Part shown: in pieces, positions 8,590 through 14,702 of the stretch
How the letters are laid out: every line of letters begins with the position of its first letter
Position numbering within the stretch: position 1 is the first letter of the stretch
DNA from: an uncultured Bacilli bacterium
GTDB taxonomy: Bacteria; Bacillota_I; Bacilli_A; RF39; UBA660
Length of the DNA stretch: 17,610 bases
Assembly: GCA_904502155.1 (NCBI GenBank)
Contig: CAJGDV010000016.1
Coordinates: 1 to 17,610, forward strand
Direction: 5' to 3'
The notes under the pieces: generated by a model
What the model saw: only the letters and a program-made list of their open reading frames with translations
What the model was told of the DNA's origin: nothing
Database searches by the model: none
Position numbers and translations under genes: made by a program

Positions 8590-8906
8590 ACAATTAAAAT
8601 ATATAATAATGAACCACCTGAAAAGAATAAAGTAATTAAACAAAGTACTAATAATGATGCAAAACCATTATATCTTCTAGTTAAAGCATTAGTTAAAACT
8701 AATCGTTTTGATTTTTCTAATTTTTCATTAGCTTTAGAATCTGATGTATAAAAACTTAAATCTTTTTTTAATTGTTCTTTTAATTCAGGATCAGATTTTA
8801 TAGCATCACTAATATTTTTTAAATGTTGTATTTTCATTTCCCTAGTTGGAAAATTTTCATTTAAAATTTCTTCTGTTATTTGATCTCCTATTGTTCTCTC
8901 GTTCAT
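8571..8906 (-). CDS. Small tail-anchored membrane protein of unknown function
   Basis: This 111-residue protein is not one I recognise. Residues 1-75 are hydrophilic and probably helical (NISDAIKSDPELKEQLKKDL). A single C-terminal membrane segment spans about 81-108 and only a few residues follow, so it looks tail-anchored with most of the chain in the cytoplasm. The anchor reads YNGFASLLVLCLIT, then YIL after nine residues. The neighbouring upstream gene product ends with the same pattern, YTGFSSLLVLCLTT and YIL at the same spacing, although the codons differ. The start ATG at 8906 has AGGAG six bases upstream and follows the TAG of the upstream gene by one base. The two gene products are probably old paralogues or share a modular anchor, and may act together. 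Confidence 0.85.
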   Translation of the reverse strand: MNERTIGDQITEEILNENFPTREMKIQHLKNISDAIKSDPELKEQLKKDLSFYTSDSKANEKLEKSKRLVLTNALTRRYNGFASLLVLCLITLFFSGGSLLYILIVNGFFK

Positions 8907-8907
8907 A

Positions 8908-10074
8908 CTATACTCCTATCATAAGCAAAATATACATAAATATACTTATAGCTCCAATTCCAGTTGTTAAACATAATACTAATAAACTTGAAAATCCTGT
9001 ATATTCTTTTTTTAATGTTAATACTTTTGGTTGTTCTATAACCATTTGTTTTTCATCTATTTCATTTGTTTTAGTATTATAAGCTGCTTCCATTTTTATA
9101 ATTTCATCATTAGAAAATTTATCTCTAGCATTATCTAAAGTCCATTTTAAATCTGCTATACTAAATTGATCATACTTGTTTATTTCTTTAATTTCTTCTT
9201 GTTTAACTTCTTCAACAACAGGTTTATCTTCAACACCTGTTTTTATATCATCTGTTAATACAGCTGTTTCCATTTTTATAATTTCATCATCAGAAGATTT
9301 ATCTTTAGCATTATCTAAAGTCCATTTTGAATCTGCTACAGTAAATTGATCATACTTGTTTATTTCTTTAATTTCTTCTTGTTTAACTTCTTCAACAACA
9401 GGTTTATCTTCAACACCTGTTTTTATATCATCTGTTAATACAGCTGATTTTATTTCATAATTACCATCATTATTTTCATTTACAGTAAAACTTTCACCAG
9501 TTTTAGCATCAACAAATAAATTATTTGTTGGATCAAAATTTATTTGTTTATCTTCTAGTACATCACTTTGTTTAATAACGGCTAATTGTTCTTGTTGTTC
9601 ATTATTTAATAATTCAGGTTTAACATCATTAATTAATTCAACTTCAATTTTTTCTTCTTTTATTTCATCCATTATTAAACCTAAATCATTTGTGATAATA
9701 TTATCACCTTGTGCTATTAATTCATTTTGTTTGTCTAGTATTAAATCTTTAGCATCTTTATTACCTAAATTATTTTCTAAAATTAAACTTTCATTGTTGT
9801 CATTTACATATTCTACAAAATTATTACCAGCATTATTTTCAAGGTCAAAAACATTATCTAAACTAAGTTCTTCTTTAGTTTTAAATAATTCATCATAGTA
9901 TGCTAAAATTTCCATTTTAACATCTCTTATGCCTTGCTCATCATTTTGTTTGATACTTTCAATAAAATTTTTAAACATTGGATCATTTATAAGATCCTCT
10001 TTAGATTTAAAATAATTGTTTTTTATTTGATTTTTTAAAAGATTAACTATTCTTTCATCAATACTACCATTCAT
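8908..10074 (-). CDS. Acidic repeat-containing tail-anchored protein of unknown function
   Basis: This is a 388-residue protein I cannot assign to a family. Residues 1-75 are a helical N-terminal region (MNGSIDERIVNLLKNQIKNN). A long Asp/Glu/Asn-rich, low-complexity stretch follows. Then come two adjacent 60-residue repeats (about 211-270 and 271-330), each starting AVLTDDIKTGVEDKPVVEEV and containing KYDQF and KWTLDNA. The chain ends with a membrane segment (about 359-385) and a tiny tail. The anchor YTGFSSLLVLCLTT matches the end of the small protein encoded directly downstream. There is no signal peptide, so the acidic region is probably cytoplasmic. The start is set at the ATG at 10074, which has AGGTGA upstream; the reading frame extends to a TTG at 10122 but that lies upstream of the likely promoter -10. 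Confidence 0.85.
   Translation of the reverse strand: MNGSIDERIVNLLKNQIKNNYFKSKEDLINDPMFKNFIESIKQNDEQGIRDVKMEILAYYDELFKTKEELSLDNVFDLENNAGNNFVEYVNDNNESLILENNLGNKDAKDLILDKQNELIAQGDNIITNDLGLIMDEIKEEKIEVELINDVKPELLNNEQQEQLAVIKQSDVLEDKQINFDPTNNLFVDAKTGESFTVNENNDGNYEIKSAVLTDDIKTGVEDKPVVEEVKQEEIKEINKYDQFTVADSKWTLDNAKDKSSDDEIIKMETAVLTDDIKTGVEDKPVVEEVKQEEIKEINKYDQFSIADLKWTLDNARDKFSNDEIIKMEAAYNTKTNEIDEKQMVIEQPKVLTLKKEYTGFSSLLVLCLTTGIGAISIFMYILLMIGV
9085..9444 (-). repeat. Two tandem 180-bp direct repeats inside the acidic tail-anchored gene
   Basis: Copies lie at 9265-9444 and 9085-9264, exactly 180 bp (60 codons) each. They differ at seven positions by my alignment. The part encoding the first 34 residues is identical, and all differences fall in the last 26 codons. 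Every difference changes the amino acid (T to S, V to I, S to L, K to R, S to F, D to N, T to A). The frame is kept, so this is a coding duplication. Confidence 0.95.
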
Positions 10075-10090
10075 ATTATCACCTATTATA

Positions 10091-10119
10091 AGTATATCAT
10101 AAATATAAATAAAATGTAA
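10091..10119 (-). promoter_or_regulatory. Promoter for the tail-anchored gene pair
   Basis: The minus strand shows TTACAT (10114-10119) as a weak -35, a 17-bp spacer, and TATACT (10091-10096) preceded by TGA, an extended -10. It lies in the 85-bp divergent gap with the ZIP gene and ends 17 bases before the ATG at 10074. The plus-strand promoter for the ZIP gene must share this gap but has no clear consensus; TAAAAT at 10138-10143 is a possible -10. Confidence 0.5.
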
Positions 10120-10159
10120 CAAATTTAAAATAATACATAAAATATATATAGGTGATATT

Positions 10160-10891
10160 ATGGTTTTATATTCATTTATAGCATCATTATTTACATGGGG
10201 ACTTACAGCACTTGGTTCTGCTACTGTTTTATTTTTTAAAAAAATAAATAAAAATATAATGGATGGAATGCTAGGTTTTGCTGGTGGTGTTATGATAGCA
10301 TCTAGTTTTTTTTCTCTTTTAAATCCTGCTATTTCATATGCTGAAGAAATAAATATACCTTTATTGATTGTAGTTTGCGGCTTTTTTATGGGTGGTCTTT
10401 TATTATTTTGTGGTGATAAATACTATGAAAATAAAATTAATACTTCATCTAATATGAAAAGAATTATAATGCTTATATTTTCTATTACTCTACATAATAT
10501 TCCGGAAGGAATGGCAATTGGAGTTAGTTTTGGTTCGGGTGATATTATAAATAGTATTGCCCTTGCAATAGGTATTGGAATTCAAAATTTACCAGAAGGT
10601 ATTGCTGTTAGTGTTCCTTTATTAAGAGAAGGATATAGCCGCAGGAAATCATTTTTTATAGGTCAATTATCAGGTATTGTTGAGCCTATTGGTGCTATAT
10701 TAGGATGTTTATTAGTATTAAAAATTAAAATTTTACTTCCTTTTATTTTATCATTTGCAGCTGGTGCTATGATTTATGTTGTAATTACTGAAATTATACC
10801 AACAAGTCAATCTAATGAAAGTAAAAATATCATGACATTATATACTATGATTGGGTTTACTATTATGATGATGTTAGATATTTTATTATAA
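10160..10891 (+). CDS. ZIP-family divalent metal transporter (GufA/ZupT-like)
   Basis: This 243-residue integral membrane protein has about eight hydrophobic segments. The two diagnostic ZIP metal-binding helices are present: HNIPEGMAIGVSFGSG (112-127) and QNLPEGIAVSVPL (142-154), followed by SGIVEPIGA (171-179) with Glu175. Family members import zinc, iron or manganese into the cytoplasm. The loop between the third and fourth helices (about 86-100) is short and has no histidine cluster, unlike many ZIPs. The start ATG at 10160 has AGGTGA upstream, the same site and spacing as the divergent gene. It is the only plus-strand gene here and is monocistronic. No Zur or Fur box was recognised, so metal specificity and control remain open. 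Confidence 0.93.
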   Translation: MVLYSFIASLFTWGLTALGSATVLFFKKINKNIMDGMLGFAGGVMIASSFFSLLNPAISYAEEINIPLLIVVCGFFMGGLLLFCGDKYYENKINTSSNMKRIIMLIFSITLHNIPEGMAIGVSFGSGDIINSIALAIGIGIQNLPEGIAVSVPLLREGYSRRKSFFIGQLSGIVEPIGAILGCLLVLKIKILLPFILSFAAGAMIYVVITEIIPTSQSNESKNIMTLYTMIGFTIMMMLDILL

Positions 10892-10916
10892 AAAAAACTC
10901 TTAATCGAGTTTTTTT
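10891..10916. terminator. Bidirectional terminator between convergent ZIP and membrane-protein genes
   Basis: The arms AAAAAAACTC (10891-10900) and GAGTTTTTTT (10907-10916) pair over 10 bp with a six-base loop, giving a T-run on either strand. It serves both convergent genes. The minus-strand gene's TAA stop (10901-10903) is in the loop, and the ZIP stop (10889-10891) is at the stem base. Confidence 0.85.
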
Positions 10917-11755
10917 ATTAGTTCATTAAATTCTGGAATTTCTCCAAAATTTTCATTTAGATAATTTTCATTATATTTTACACCATCAATATTATTCCAT
11001 GAATCAACAAAATCTTTATATAAATATTCAACTTCAATATTTTTGTTTTCTGAATTATTTTTTACATATTCATTAAATTCATCAAAATTGTAATTAATAT
11101 CTGAACTCCAGTCATCATATTCAAGATTATATTTTAAATTAAATTTTAAAGAATAATAAACCGGTAAAAAGAAATCACTTGTTATATATTCTAGGCTTTC
11201 ATCTATTTGAACTATAAATGTTTCGTCCATATAATCACTTTTTATTTCATAATAATAACTTGATAAATATTTGTCCCACATTCCATAATTTTCATAGTTC
11301 TTATAAACATTTACTACTTCATAATTAGCATTACCATATTTTTTATTTAAATAATCGGTAACATAATTTTTACCTTTATTAATTGTAATTTTAGAAACTA
11401 ATAAAGGTACACTAACCATAATAACGATATTAAATATAAAAACTAAAATACCTGTTAAAAAATAATTTTTCTTATCTTTTTTAATTTTACGTTTCATTAA
11501 AAAACCAATAAGAAGTAATAATATATTAATAATTAAAGTAAATCCGCAAACAAATAAAGCCCCTATAGCACTACCTAACCCTATAGCAGTATTTGCTAAT
11601 AATTGATATATAATAATATCAGAAATTAAAACTGCAATGTTTATTCCTAAAAAATTATGCCAATCTTTTTTTAAACCATTTTTTTTAACTTTTATAAGTA
11701 AACCTAGTTCTATAATTATTTCTACTATAGATATTATTAAAAATAATAAATTCAT
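10901..11755 (-). CDS. Membrane protein with four TM segments and tyrosine-rich C-terminal domain, unknown function
   Basis: This 284-residue protein is not one I recognise. Four hydrophobic segments are visible at about residues 3-22, 34-54, 58-87 and 99-121, with the basic stretch MKRKIKKDKKNY at 87-98 marking a cytoplasmic loop. The remaining 160 residues are hydrophilic and unusually rich in Tyr, Asn and Asp (for example YGMWDKYLSSYYYEIKSDYM). By the positive-inside rule they should be outside the cell. A two-part sensor-like or envelope layout is possible but there is no kinase, HAMP or enzyme motif. The start is placed at the ATG at 11755, which has a perfect AGGAGG upstream; the frame extends further to 11785 into the promoter region. 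It appears monocistronic, with its own promoter and a shared convergent terminator. Confidence 0.82.
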   Translation of the reverse strand: MNLLFLIISIVEIIIELGLLIKVKKNGLKKDWHNFLGINIAVLISDIIIYQLLANTAIGLGSAIGALFVCGFTLIINILLLLIGFLMKRKIKKDKKNYFLTGILVFIFNIVIMVSVPLLVSKITINKGKNYVTDYLNKKYGNANYEVVNVYKNYENYGMWDKYLSSYYYEIKSDYMDETFIVQIDESLEYITSDFFLPVYYSLKFNLKYNLEYDDWSSDINYNFDEFNEYVKNNSENKNIEVEYLYKDFVDSWNNIDGVKYNENYLNENFGEIPEFNELIKKLD

Positions 11756-11775
11756 TTTATTCCTCCTATATTTAT

Positions 11776-11784
11776 AGTATAGCA
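11776..11784 (-). promoter_or_regulatory. Extended -10 promoter for the tyrosine-rich membrane protein gene
   Basis: The minus strand reads TGCTATACT (TGn plus TATACT), ending 20 bases before the ATG at 11755 and just upstream of the AGGAGG site. The -35 region is not recognisable. Confidence 0.55.
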
Positions 11785-11821
11785 CTATATATTAATTTTT
11801 TTAAGTTTACAAATATTTAAC

Positions 11822-11843
11822 AAAAAAACTCCTATTTAAGGAG
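11822..11843 (-). terminator. Probable terminator of the phospholipase C-like gene
   Basis: On the minus strand a short stem CTCCT/AGGAG (11843-11839 and 11833-11829) with a five-base loop is followed by seven T residues. The TAG stop (11832-11834) straddles the loop and arm. At 5 bp it is the weakest of the set. Confidence 0.6.
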
Positions 11844-12479
11844 ATTTTCTAATTCTTGTAAAACAAATTTACTACATTTTAAAACATCTTCATATAATTC
11901 TTCTAATTCATAAATATCGCTTTCTTCATTAATTATACGGAAATTAGATTCATTAACATAATTAATGGTTTTAACAAGTCCTGATAAATCAATTTCTTCT
12001 ACAATACATTCAACATTAATATTAGGATTAATTAATTGTATATCAAAGTTTTTAACAATATTTATAGTTAATATTGCATTATTATCATGAAGAAATTTTT
12101 TTATCTCTTCATTTGTTCCTTCAAAATACCCATTTTTTGTTTTTATTTTTTTCTTTCCGTCAATATTAAAATGATATCTTGAGGTTACATTTTTTTTCCA
12201 ATAATTATCAACCATTAAATGGATTAAATAACCTAAAACAAATGGATCTTCTAAATTATTTTTATATTTTTTATAAAATTCATTATAATCTTCAATCTTA
12301 ACATCTAAACCATTTAAATTATAATCGACTGAAAAATGTGATTTATGTTTATCACCATGTAATTTACTATGTCTCCAACAGTCTGGAGCAATACTAGCTA
12401 CAAAAAATATATTTTCATCAATTTTTAATTTATTGTTAACAATTTTAGCAACACTTAAATGAATACTTCCAGCTGGCAT
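11832..12479 (-). CDS. Zinc-dependent phospholipase C-like hydrolase
   Basis: This 215-residue protein carries the pattern of the zinc-dependent phospholipase C/D family: an N-terminal MPAGSIHLSVA (His7), then APDCWRH (Asp33, His37), HKSHF (His45, His48), and GYLIHLMVDNYW (His87, Asp91). These His/Asp residues are spaced as in metal-binding members, which are annotated as hydrolases acting on phosphate esters. No signal peptide is present, so unlike secreted clostridial toxins it is probably cytoplasmic, and its substrate is unknown. The start is set at the ATG at 12479 because GAGGTG lies seven bases upstream; a GTG at 12488 is within that site. It is monocistronic, with a good promoter and its own terminator. 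The family call is fairly firm, the exact activity is not. Confidence 0.78.
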   Translation of the reverse strand: MPAGSIHLSVAKIVNNKLKIDENIFFVASIAPDCWRHSKLHGDKHKSHFSVDYNLNGLDVKIEDYNEFYKKYKNNLEDPFVLGYLIHLMVDNYWKKNVTSRYHFNIDGKKKIKTKNGYFEGTNEEIKKFLHDNNAILTINIVKNFDIQLINPNINVECIVEEIDLSGLVKTINYVNESNFRIINEESDIYELEELYEDVLKCSKFVLQELENLLK

Positions 12480-12497
12480 AATTAACACCTCGTTATA

Positions 12498-12526
12498 AAT
12501 ATATCACAAAATAATTTATGTGTAAA
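12498..12526 (-). promoter_or_regulatory. Promoter for the phospholipase C-like gene
   Basis: The minus strand shows -35 TTTACA (12521-12526), a 17-bp spacer and -10 TATATT (12498-12503) preceded by TGA, an extended -10. It begins within a few bases of the T-tract of the thioredoxin operon terminator. Confidence 0.65.
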
Positions 12527-12530
12527 ATTA

Positions 12531-12559
12531 AAAAAAAAGACTACTTAAAAGTAGTCTTT
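12531..12559 (-). terminator. Intrinsic terminator downstream of the thioredoxin operon
   Basis: An 11-bp perfect inverted repeat, AAAGACTACTT/AAGTAGTCTTT (12536-12546 and 12549-12559), is followed on the minus strand by at least eight T residues. It is the strongest terminator here and the only one far (about 190 bases) from the gene it would end. Confidence 0.85.
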
Positions 12560-12749
12560 ATTACTATAATAAATCAATATTTAGTATAGTAATTATTCTA
12601 TACCACTAGAAGATATAGATTGTTTGTGAAAAGATAATCTTTGACATTATCATCATATTAATTTATTTTAAATTACATTTAAAATATTCTTGCTATTATG
12701 ATTTTTTTATTCACAATATAATTGTAACAAAAAGATTTTAAAAAAGCAA
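12560..12749. other. 190-bp AT-rich gap between trxA stop and its terminator; no gene seen
   Basis: No reading frame with a ribosome binding site was found on either strand; the longest minus-strand candidate (about 16 codons near 12650) lacks one. On the minus strand a hairpin of about 7 bp (GGTATAG near 12604-12598 with CTATACT near 12589-12583) lies upstream of the terminator. A plus-strand TTGACA at 12641 has no good -10 partner. It may be a long 3' untranslated region or encode a small RNA, but nothing decisive is visible. Confidence 0.4.
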
Positions 12750-13043
12750 TTAATCCATTAAATCTTTTATTTGATTTTCATTTTTAAAACCAACTGTTTT
12801 TTCTTTTATTTCTCCATTTTCAAAAACGATTAATGTAGGAATAGTCATAACTGCATATTTAATTGCTAGTTCTTGTAAATTATCAACATTTACCTTATAT
12901 ATTTCATAATCGTTTTTTAAACCTTCTAAAATTGGTGCTAACATTTTACATGGTCCACACCAATCAGCATAAAAGTCAACAAGTACTTTTTTATTACTAT
13001 TTAATACTTTTTCTTCGAATTCTTGTTTATTTTTTATTTCCAT
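12750..13043 (-). CDS. trxA: Thioredoxin
   Basis: This 97-residue protein has the canonical active site WCGPC at residues 28-32 in the context LVDFYADWCGPCKMLAPIL. The cis-proline loop TIPT (67-70) and FENGEIKEKTVGF follow, as in classical thioredoxins. It is slightly shorter than the usual 105 or so residues, lacking part of the last helix. It is a cytoplasmic dithiol reductant recharged by thioredoxin reductase, which is encoded directly upstream. The start ATG at 13043 lies inside the end of trxB (17-base overlap) and has GGAGG six bases upstream, so the two are probably translationally coupled. It is the last gene of a four-gene minus-strand unit; the terminator lies about 190 bases further on. 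Confidence 0.95.
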   Translation of the reverse strand: MEIKNKQEFEEKVLNSNKKVLVDFYADWCGPCKMLAPILEGLKNDYEIYKVNVDNLQELAIKYAVMTIPTLIVFENGEIKEKTVGFKNENQIKDLMD

Positions 13044-13884
13044 TTTTTTCCTCCATATACTTTATTGCATTTAAAGCTGCGATAGCACCATCACTAGATG
13101 CTGTAACAAGTTGTCTTATTTCTTTTGTTCTACAATCTCCTGCAACAAAAATATTTTCTATATTTGTCTTACAATCTTCTCCTGCAATAATATAACCATT
13201 ATTATCAAGTTTTAAAATATCTTTTACTATTTCTGTATTTGGAGTAATTCCAATTGCTACAAATACTCCATCTACTTCTATTTCTTGATTATTATCTAAT
13301 ATTAATTTTTCTATTTTTTCATTTCCTATACAATCTATTACGTTAGTATTTAATATAATTTCAACATTATTAAGACTTTCTATATATTTTTGTTCAGCTT
13401 TAAATTTATCTCTTCTATGAATTAAATAAACTTTTTTTGCATATTTTGATAAAAAGATAGCATCTATTAAGGCTGTATTTCCTCCGCCTATTACGGCTAC
13501 TGTTTTATCTTTATATAGTGGTCCATCACATGTAGCACAATAAGATACGCCATTTAAATCTTTAATTTTTTCGTGTTTTTTATGTCTTGCTCCAAGTGCT
13601 AATATAATAGTTTTAGGATTATATTTTTTTAATTCATCTAAACTTTTAACATCTTGAAATTCAAAATCAACATTTAAGTTTTTAACTTGATTATATAAAT
13701 TATTAGCATAATCAAATCCACTTATTTGTTGAAATCCTGGATAGTTTTCAACAACTTCAGTATTTACTATTTGACCACCATACATTTCTTTTTCTAATAA
13801 TAATACTTTATAACCAGCACGAGATGCATATATTGCAGCTGTCATTCCTGCTGTTCCAGCTCCTAAAATTACTATATCATACAT
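13027..13884 (-). CDS. trxB: Thioredoxin reductase (NADPH, FAD)
   Basis: This 285-residue flavoprotein is of the low-molecular-weight thioredoxin reductase type. The FAD-binding GAGTAGMTAA lies at residues 8-17. The redox pair CATC is at 116-119, the NADPH-binding GGGNTA at 133-138 and HRRDKFKA at 156-163 (the two Arg favour NADPH over NADH). The second FAD motif FVAGDCR is at 246-252, with the following QLVTASSDGAIAA. It transfers electrons from NADPH to thioredoxin. At 285 residues it is on the short side for a family of about 305-320, but all motifs are present. The start ATG at 13884 has AAGGAATAAAATT upstream. It begins four bases after the AIM24-like gene stops and overlaps trxA by 17 bases. 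Confidence 0.96.
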   Translation of the reverse strand: MYDIVILGAGTAGMTAAIYASRAGYKVLLLEKEMYGGQIVNTEVVENYPGFQQISGFDYANNLYNQVKNLNVDFEFQDVKSLDELKKYNPKTIILALGARHKKHEKIKDLNGVSYCATCDGPLYKDKTVAVIGGGNTALIDAIFLSKYAKKVYLIHRRDKFKAEQKYIESLNNVEIILNTNVIDCIGNEKIEKLILDNNQEIEVDGVFVAIGITPNTEIVKDILKLDNNGYIIAGEDCKTNIENIFVAGDCRTKEIRQLVTASSDGAIAALNAIKYMEEKNGNKK

Positions 13885-13888
13885 AATT

Positions 13889-14701
13889 TTATTCCTTTCC
13901 TTTTACAATATTAGGATTATTTTCTAGTGTTTCTGTTGGTTCCATCATAAGAGGTGCTAATAAAATTCTTCCTGTACCTCTATATACATTAACGAACCCT
14001 TCTTTACTTACTGCTGATCCTATTAAACTTTTTGTTGATTTTTCAACAGTAAAGTTTAATGATTTAGACCATGCAATTGCAAAGTTACCATCTATTTTAA
14101 TTTGATCGTCTTTTAAATCAACAATTATTAATTCATTTTTAGGTGCTGGACTTTCTAGTGCAACAATCCCTTCTCCATTTAAACATAAATTAAATAAACC
14201 TTGATTACCTAAAACAGCACTCGATAAATTTGATCTCATAATGATGTTTTGTTTAACATTACTTGTACAAGCCATGAAAAGACCATCATCAATAATCATT
14301 TCACCGCCCCAGTCATTTAAATCTTCTAAAATAATATGTTTATATGTTGGTTCTAACATTAATGAACCAGTACCAGAATAAATAGGTTTAGATGTTGTTT
14401 CACTTGTAATAGAACCTTTTATAGCCTTACCAAGAAAATCACCTACACCTTTAATATTTGAACTTGCTGTTATATCACCTATAAACCACTGCATAGCACC
14501 ACTACTTGTAGTAATATTTTCATCATCTAATTCAATATAAACTTGTCTTTTTTTAATATTCATTGCAGCACTAAAATAAGTTGTTACAGCATTTTCTGGA
14601 TTTACAGAATAATCTTTATTATGTTCTATAACATAAATATTATTTTTTCTTTCAACTATTTTTATATTATTATTATTTAGTAAATTATTAATTTTATACA
14701 T
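13889..14701 (-). CDS. AIM24-family (DUF124) protein
   Basis: This 270-residue protein shows the beta-rich, glycine-spaced pattern of the AIM24/DUF124 family: SGAMQWFIGDITASSNIKGV, then a Thr/Ser-rich block with GTGSLMLEPT, IDDGLFMACTSNVKQNI, NQGLFNLCLNGEGIVALESPAP and IAWSKSLNFTVEKSTKS. No signal peptide or membrane segment is present, so it is cytoplasmic or peripheral. Family members form TRAP-like beta barrels; the bacterial function is not known. A TTG at 14719 in the same frame is not the start: the ATG at 14701 has GTGGAG seven bases upstream and follows the TAA of the B3/B4 gene by a single base. Sitting between a B3/B4 protein and thioredoxin reductase suggests a stress or redox-linked role, which is inference only. 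Confidence 0.87.
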   Translation of the reverse strand: MYKINNLLNNNNIKIVERKNNIYVIEHNKDYSVNPENAVTTYFSAAMNIKKRQVYIELDDENITTSSGAMQWFIGDITASSNIKGVGDFLGKAIKGSITSETTSKPIYSGTGSLMLEPTYKHIILEDLNDWGGEMIIDDGLFMACTSNVKQNIIMRSNLSSAVLGNQGLFNLCLNGEGIVALESPAPKNELIIVDLKDDQIKIDGNFAIAWSKSLNFTVEKSTKSLIGSAVSKEGFVNVYRGTGRILLAPLMMEPTETLENNPNIVKGKE

Positions 14702-14702
14702 A

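Noticed and set aside
9085..9444. Possible CRISPR or intergenic repeat array
   Set aside because: There are only two 180-bp units directly abutting, both in frame inside a coding gene, with no spacers.
12599..12660. Short minus-strand reading frame (about 16 codons, starting MMIMSK)
   Set aside because: It has no ribosome binding site and stops early; it looks like chance.
12641..12669. Plus-strand promoter starting with a perfect TTGACA
   Set aside because: The -10 at 16-18 bp is poor (TATTTT or TTATTT), and the only product would be antisense to trxA. In such AT-rich DNA one good hexamer is weak evidence.
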